A stretch of 7,118 nt of DNA from Chlamydiota bacterium (GTDB taxonomy: Bacteria > Chlamydiota > Chlamydiia > Chlamydiales > Rhabdochlamydiaceae). The DNA lies in assembly GCA_023269365.1 (NCBI GenBank), contig JAHFTN010000087.1:1-7118 (forward strand). Direction: 5' to 3'. Below the pieces are notes generated by a model that was not told the DNA's origin, did not search any database, and saw nothing but the letters and a program-made list of their open reading frames with translations. This document shows positions 5,180 to 7,118 of this stretch, in pieces. A program made the position numbers and the translations under genes. Each line of letters begins with the position of its first letter. Position 1 is the stretch's first letter.

Positions 5180-6266
5180 GTAAAAACTCGATCACATCGC
5201 CATCTTGTACGACATAGTCTTTTCCTTCTGCGCGGAGTTTTCCTGCATCGCGAGCCCCGGCTTTTCCCTTGCAGTTTACCATATCTTGGTAGGAGATCAC
5301 CTCGGCGCGGATAAACCCCTTTTGGATGTCGGTGTGGATTTTTCCAGCCGCCTCAGGAGCTTTTGTCCCTTTAGAAATTGTCCAGGCTCGTGTTTCGATT
5401 TCTCCTGTTGTCAGATAAGAGATCAGCCCGAGGATAGCGTAGGCTGCCTTGATGAGCCGGTTGAGCCCCGTCTCTTCTAATCCCAGAGAAGTCAAAAATT
5501 CCAAAGCTTCTGCATCACTTAGTTGCGCAACTTCCTCTTCGAGTTTTGCACAGATAGGGACAACGCGGTTTCCCTCTTTTTCAGCATAGGCGCGCACCTG
5601 TGCTACGAACTCATTTTCCATCGAAGGGAGCGCACTTTCAGAGACATTGCAGGCATAAAGCACTTTTTTATCTGTTAAAAAAGGGTAGTCTTTAATGTGG
5701 ATCTTTTCCTCATCGTTGAGCTGCAGTGTCCTCAATGGGCGATTTCCATTTAGATGGGCCACTGCCTTTCGCAGTGTCTCGACAACAGCACTAAGCTCCT
5801 TTTTGCTTTTCATCTGTTTTTCAAGGCGAATCAAGATATTTTCAGCCATCTGTAAATCGGAAAGGACGAGTTCTAAATTAATGACTTCGATGTCGGCAAG
5901 CGGATCGACTTTCCCTGCGACGTGGATCACATCGTCATCTTGGAAGCAGCGAACGACATGAACGATAGCATCAGTTTCTCGTATATTAGTTAAAAATTGA
6001 TTCCCTAGTCCCTCCCCCTCAGAAGCGCCCTTGACAAGGCCTGCAATATCCACAAAAGTGATGGTGGCGGGGATCAATTTATGGCTCTTAGAGAGTTTGG
6101 ACAACACAGCGAGCCTGGGGTCTGGCACATCGACAATTCCTACATTGGGATCGATGGTGCAAAACGGGTAGTTGGCCGCCTGTACCGCTTTTTTCGTTAA
6201 GGCATTAAACAGAGTCGACTTACCCACATTGGGGAGTCCCACGATACCACAAGAAAGTCCAGCCAT
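5172..6266 (-). CDS. ychF: YchF/OLA1-family ribosome-associated nucleotide-binding ATPase/GTPase
   Basis: A universally conserved Obg-related P-loop protein that binds ribosomes and, in studied members, prefers ATP over GTP. It has 364 residues, the normal full length. The P-loop GLPNVGKST is at 10-18. Switch and G3 residues DIAGLVKGASEGEGLGNQFL are at 73-92. The NVSE tetrad at 207-210 replaces the NKxD of true GTPases, as expected for YchF. A coiled-coil-forming stretch occupies roughly 130-175, and the C-terminal TGS domain runs from about 280 to 363 with the typical ending YVVQDGDVIEFLHA. The upstream sequence is AT-rich with no clear Shine-Dalgarno. It leads a two-gene unit with the methyltransferase. 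In Chlamydia this gene lies directly before sctU, and that order supports the taxonomic call. Confidence 0.97.
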   Translation of the reverse strand: MAGLSCGIVGLPNVGKSTLFNALTKKAVQAANYPFCTIDPNVGIVDVPDPRLAVLSKLSKSHKLIPATITFVDIAGLVKGASEGEGLGNQFLTNIRETDAIVHVVRCFQDDDVIHVAGKVDPLADIEVINLELVLSDLQMAENILIRLEKQMKSKKELSAVVETLRKAVAHLNGNRPLRTLQLNDEEKIHIKDYPFLTDKKVLYACNVSESALPSMENEFVAQVRAYAEKEGNRVVPICAKLEEEVAQLSDAEALEFLTSLGLEETGLNRLIKAAYAILGLISYLTTGEIETRAWTISKGTKAPEAAGKIHTDIQKGFIRAEVISYQDMVNCKGKAGARDAGKLRAEGKDYVVQDGDVIEFLHA

Positions 6267-6299
6267 AGTAAAGAAGTAAATTAAAAGATGTTCCCAAAG

Positions 6300-6329
6300 A
6301 GCATAGAGAATACCCTTAACTTAAAGCAA
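6300..6329 (-). promoter_or_regulatory. Candidate promoter for ychF
   Basis: On the minus strand TTGCTT (6329-6324, 3 of 6 with the -35 consensus) and TATGCT (6305-6300, 4 of 6 with the -10 consensus) are separated by 18 nt and lie about 34 nt before the ychF ATG. The region 6267-6363 is AT-rich and is the only gap between ychF and the upstream gene. No intrinsic terminator for that upstream gene is visible, so read-through into ychF is also possible. Confidence 0.3.
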
Positions 6330-6363
6330 GATTAAAGAAATAATTTTGGAGTGGTAAAAAATT

Positions 6364-7118
6364 TTAAAAATTAGTGCGCAGCTGCGCAGACCAGGTATGG
6401 TCGGTATAGTCTTTGCCTTTCTCTTGCCTGTAGTTCGCTACTAAGGCAACTCTGTCTTTGAAGAGTTGTCCCATCAATCCCGCTTCAAAAAACCACAAGT
6501 TCTGCTCGGGGAATAGTCCATTGATTGTCATGGGGCAATGTAGATCCACAAGTGAAGCTTGCTCAGTTTTTCCTATGAAGCGCAGCTCATACACATCGCC
6601 CACAGAAAAATAGGGAGTCGCATGCTTCAAGAACCCATCGGGGATGCAGTATAAAAACTCGATCCCTCCCTCTAGGCGCAAGAGGTCTGCATTGTGGTCT
6701 TTGACAACGAGATCGACACTTTCTGCGCCCTCTTCCGTGAACCCATCGCGCCCCATAAACATATAATCTGTTTTAACAAAAGGACGCACCCTCACCGGCT
6801 TTTCTACGATACAACCCAACTCAAAATGGGAGAGGAAAGCATGCCCCTCTGTCCTTCCCTTAGCCACCCTCACAGAAGGGGCGAACTGCTCTCCTCCTTG
6901 GAACACGATGTGGCGTTTTGTGTGGTAGACATTCGTTGAACCTATAAAGGCTCCCTGTGCATAGAGATAGCGATTGATCCATCCCCCGGCATAGAGGGCA
7001 GCAAAGTCGTCTATAATATGCCCCGATCCCCTCTCTTCTTTCCACGAAATCGGATCGTATGTATATCCGAGGCCCGCTCCTACATAAGCGCTCTCTGTGA
7101 CCTGGACATCTAATCCGA
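6364..7118 (-). CDS. C-terminal part of an outer-membrane beta-barrel protein (autotransporter-like), N-terminus outside window
   Basis: The frame is open from the right edge to the TAA at 6366-6364, giving about 250 residues. A shorter frame starting at GTG 6906 is only the tail of this one. The protein has alternating aromatic and hydrophobic residues typical of membrane beta-strands: AYVGAGLGYTYD, DDFAALYAGGWINRYLYAQGAF, LLRLEGGIEFLY, TPYFSVGDVYELRF, NLWFFEAGLMGQLF and VALVANYRQEKG. It ends in WSAQLRTNF. A C-terminal Phe is the classic signal for barrel insertion by BamA. The strand pattern resembles the C-terminal barrel of autotransporters, and chlamydial Pmp proteins share that architecture, but I see no passenger motifs because the N-terminus is missing. 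Three cysteines are present. A general porin-like protein is the main alternative. Outer-membrane barrel is likely; the exact family is uncertain. Confidence 0.7.
   Translation of the reverse strand, partial: GLDVQVTESAYVGAGLGYTYDPISWKEERGSGHIIDDFAALYAGGWINRYLYAQGAFIGSTNVYHTKRHIVFQGGEQFAPSVRVAKGRTEGHAFLSHFELGCIVEKPVRVRPFVKTDYMFMGRDGFTEEGAESVDLVVKDHNADLLRLEGGIEFLYCIPDGFLKHATPYFSVGDVYELRFIGKTEQASLVDLHCPMTINGLFPEQNLWFFEAGLMGQLFKDRVALVANYRQEKGKDYTDHTWSAQLRTNF

Noticed and set aside
6267..6363. Possible intrinsic terminator for the outer-membrane protein gene
   Set aside because: The region is A/T-rich with short AAAATTTT self-complementarity but has no GC-bearing stem followed by a T-run.
1..7118. 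CRISPR array, tRNA, rRNA or riboswitch
   Set aside because: No regularly spaced direct repeats, cloverleaf-like sequence or recognisable aptamer core was seen on either strand. Nearly all the DNA is coding apart from 3057-3393 and 6267-6363.

Overview
The window looks like chromosomal DNA from a member of the Chlamydiota, most likely an environmental (amoeba-associated) lineage rather than Chlamydia itself. The case rests on gene order. ychF, sctU (cdsU/yscU) and sctV (cdsV/lcrD) lie in the same order and orientation as I recall for C. trachomatis CT092-CT091-CT090. The proteins are also chlamydia-like, for example the start of SctU (MAEKTEAATPKKLRDARKKG) and the FHIPEP signature of SctV. I have run no database search, and the genus cannot be fixed from the sequence.

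Layout. Positions 1-3056 hold a tight minus-strand cluster, transcribed in the order LysE-family exporter, sctU, sctV. There is a 6-nt gap before sctU and an ATGA overlap before sctV, which runs off the left edge with 457 residues visible. Positions 3057-3393 are a 337-nt intergenic region holding a 173-bp MITE-like inverted repeat (3209-3381). Positions 3394-4051 are a plus-strand type II toxin-antitoxin pair, a Phd/YefM-like antitoxin and a VapC-like PIN toxin, with overlapping reading frames. Positions 4058-6266 are a minus-strand pair, ychF then an RlmL-type THUMP methyltransferase, overlapping by 8 nt. Positions 6364-7118 are the C-terminal part of an outer-membrane beta-barrel protein, cut by the right edge.

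How the genes work together. SctU (substrate-specificity switch) and SctV (export gate) are adjacent inner-membrane parts of the type III secretion export apparatus. YchF and the rRNA methyltransferase both act on or around the ribosome and are probably cotranscribed. The toxin-antitoxin module, the palindromic element, the exporter and the methyltransferase all sit between ychF and sctU, which are neighbours in Chlamydia. This interval is therefore the accessory, apparently mobile part of the window. The most notable structure is the palindromic element. It has 35-bp terminal inverted repeats and TA ends, and it stops 1 nt before the antitoxin's ribosome binding site. Any transcript that starts upstream would carry it as a long leader hairpin. 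I did not find a clearly new multi-gene system here.
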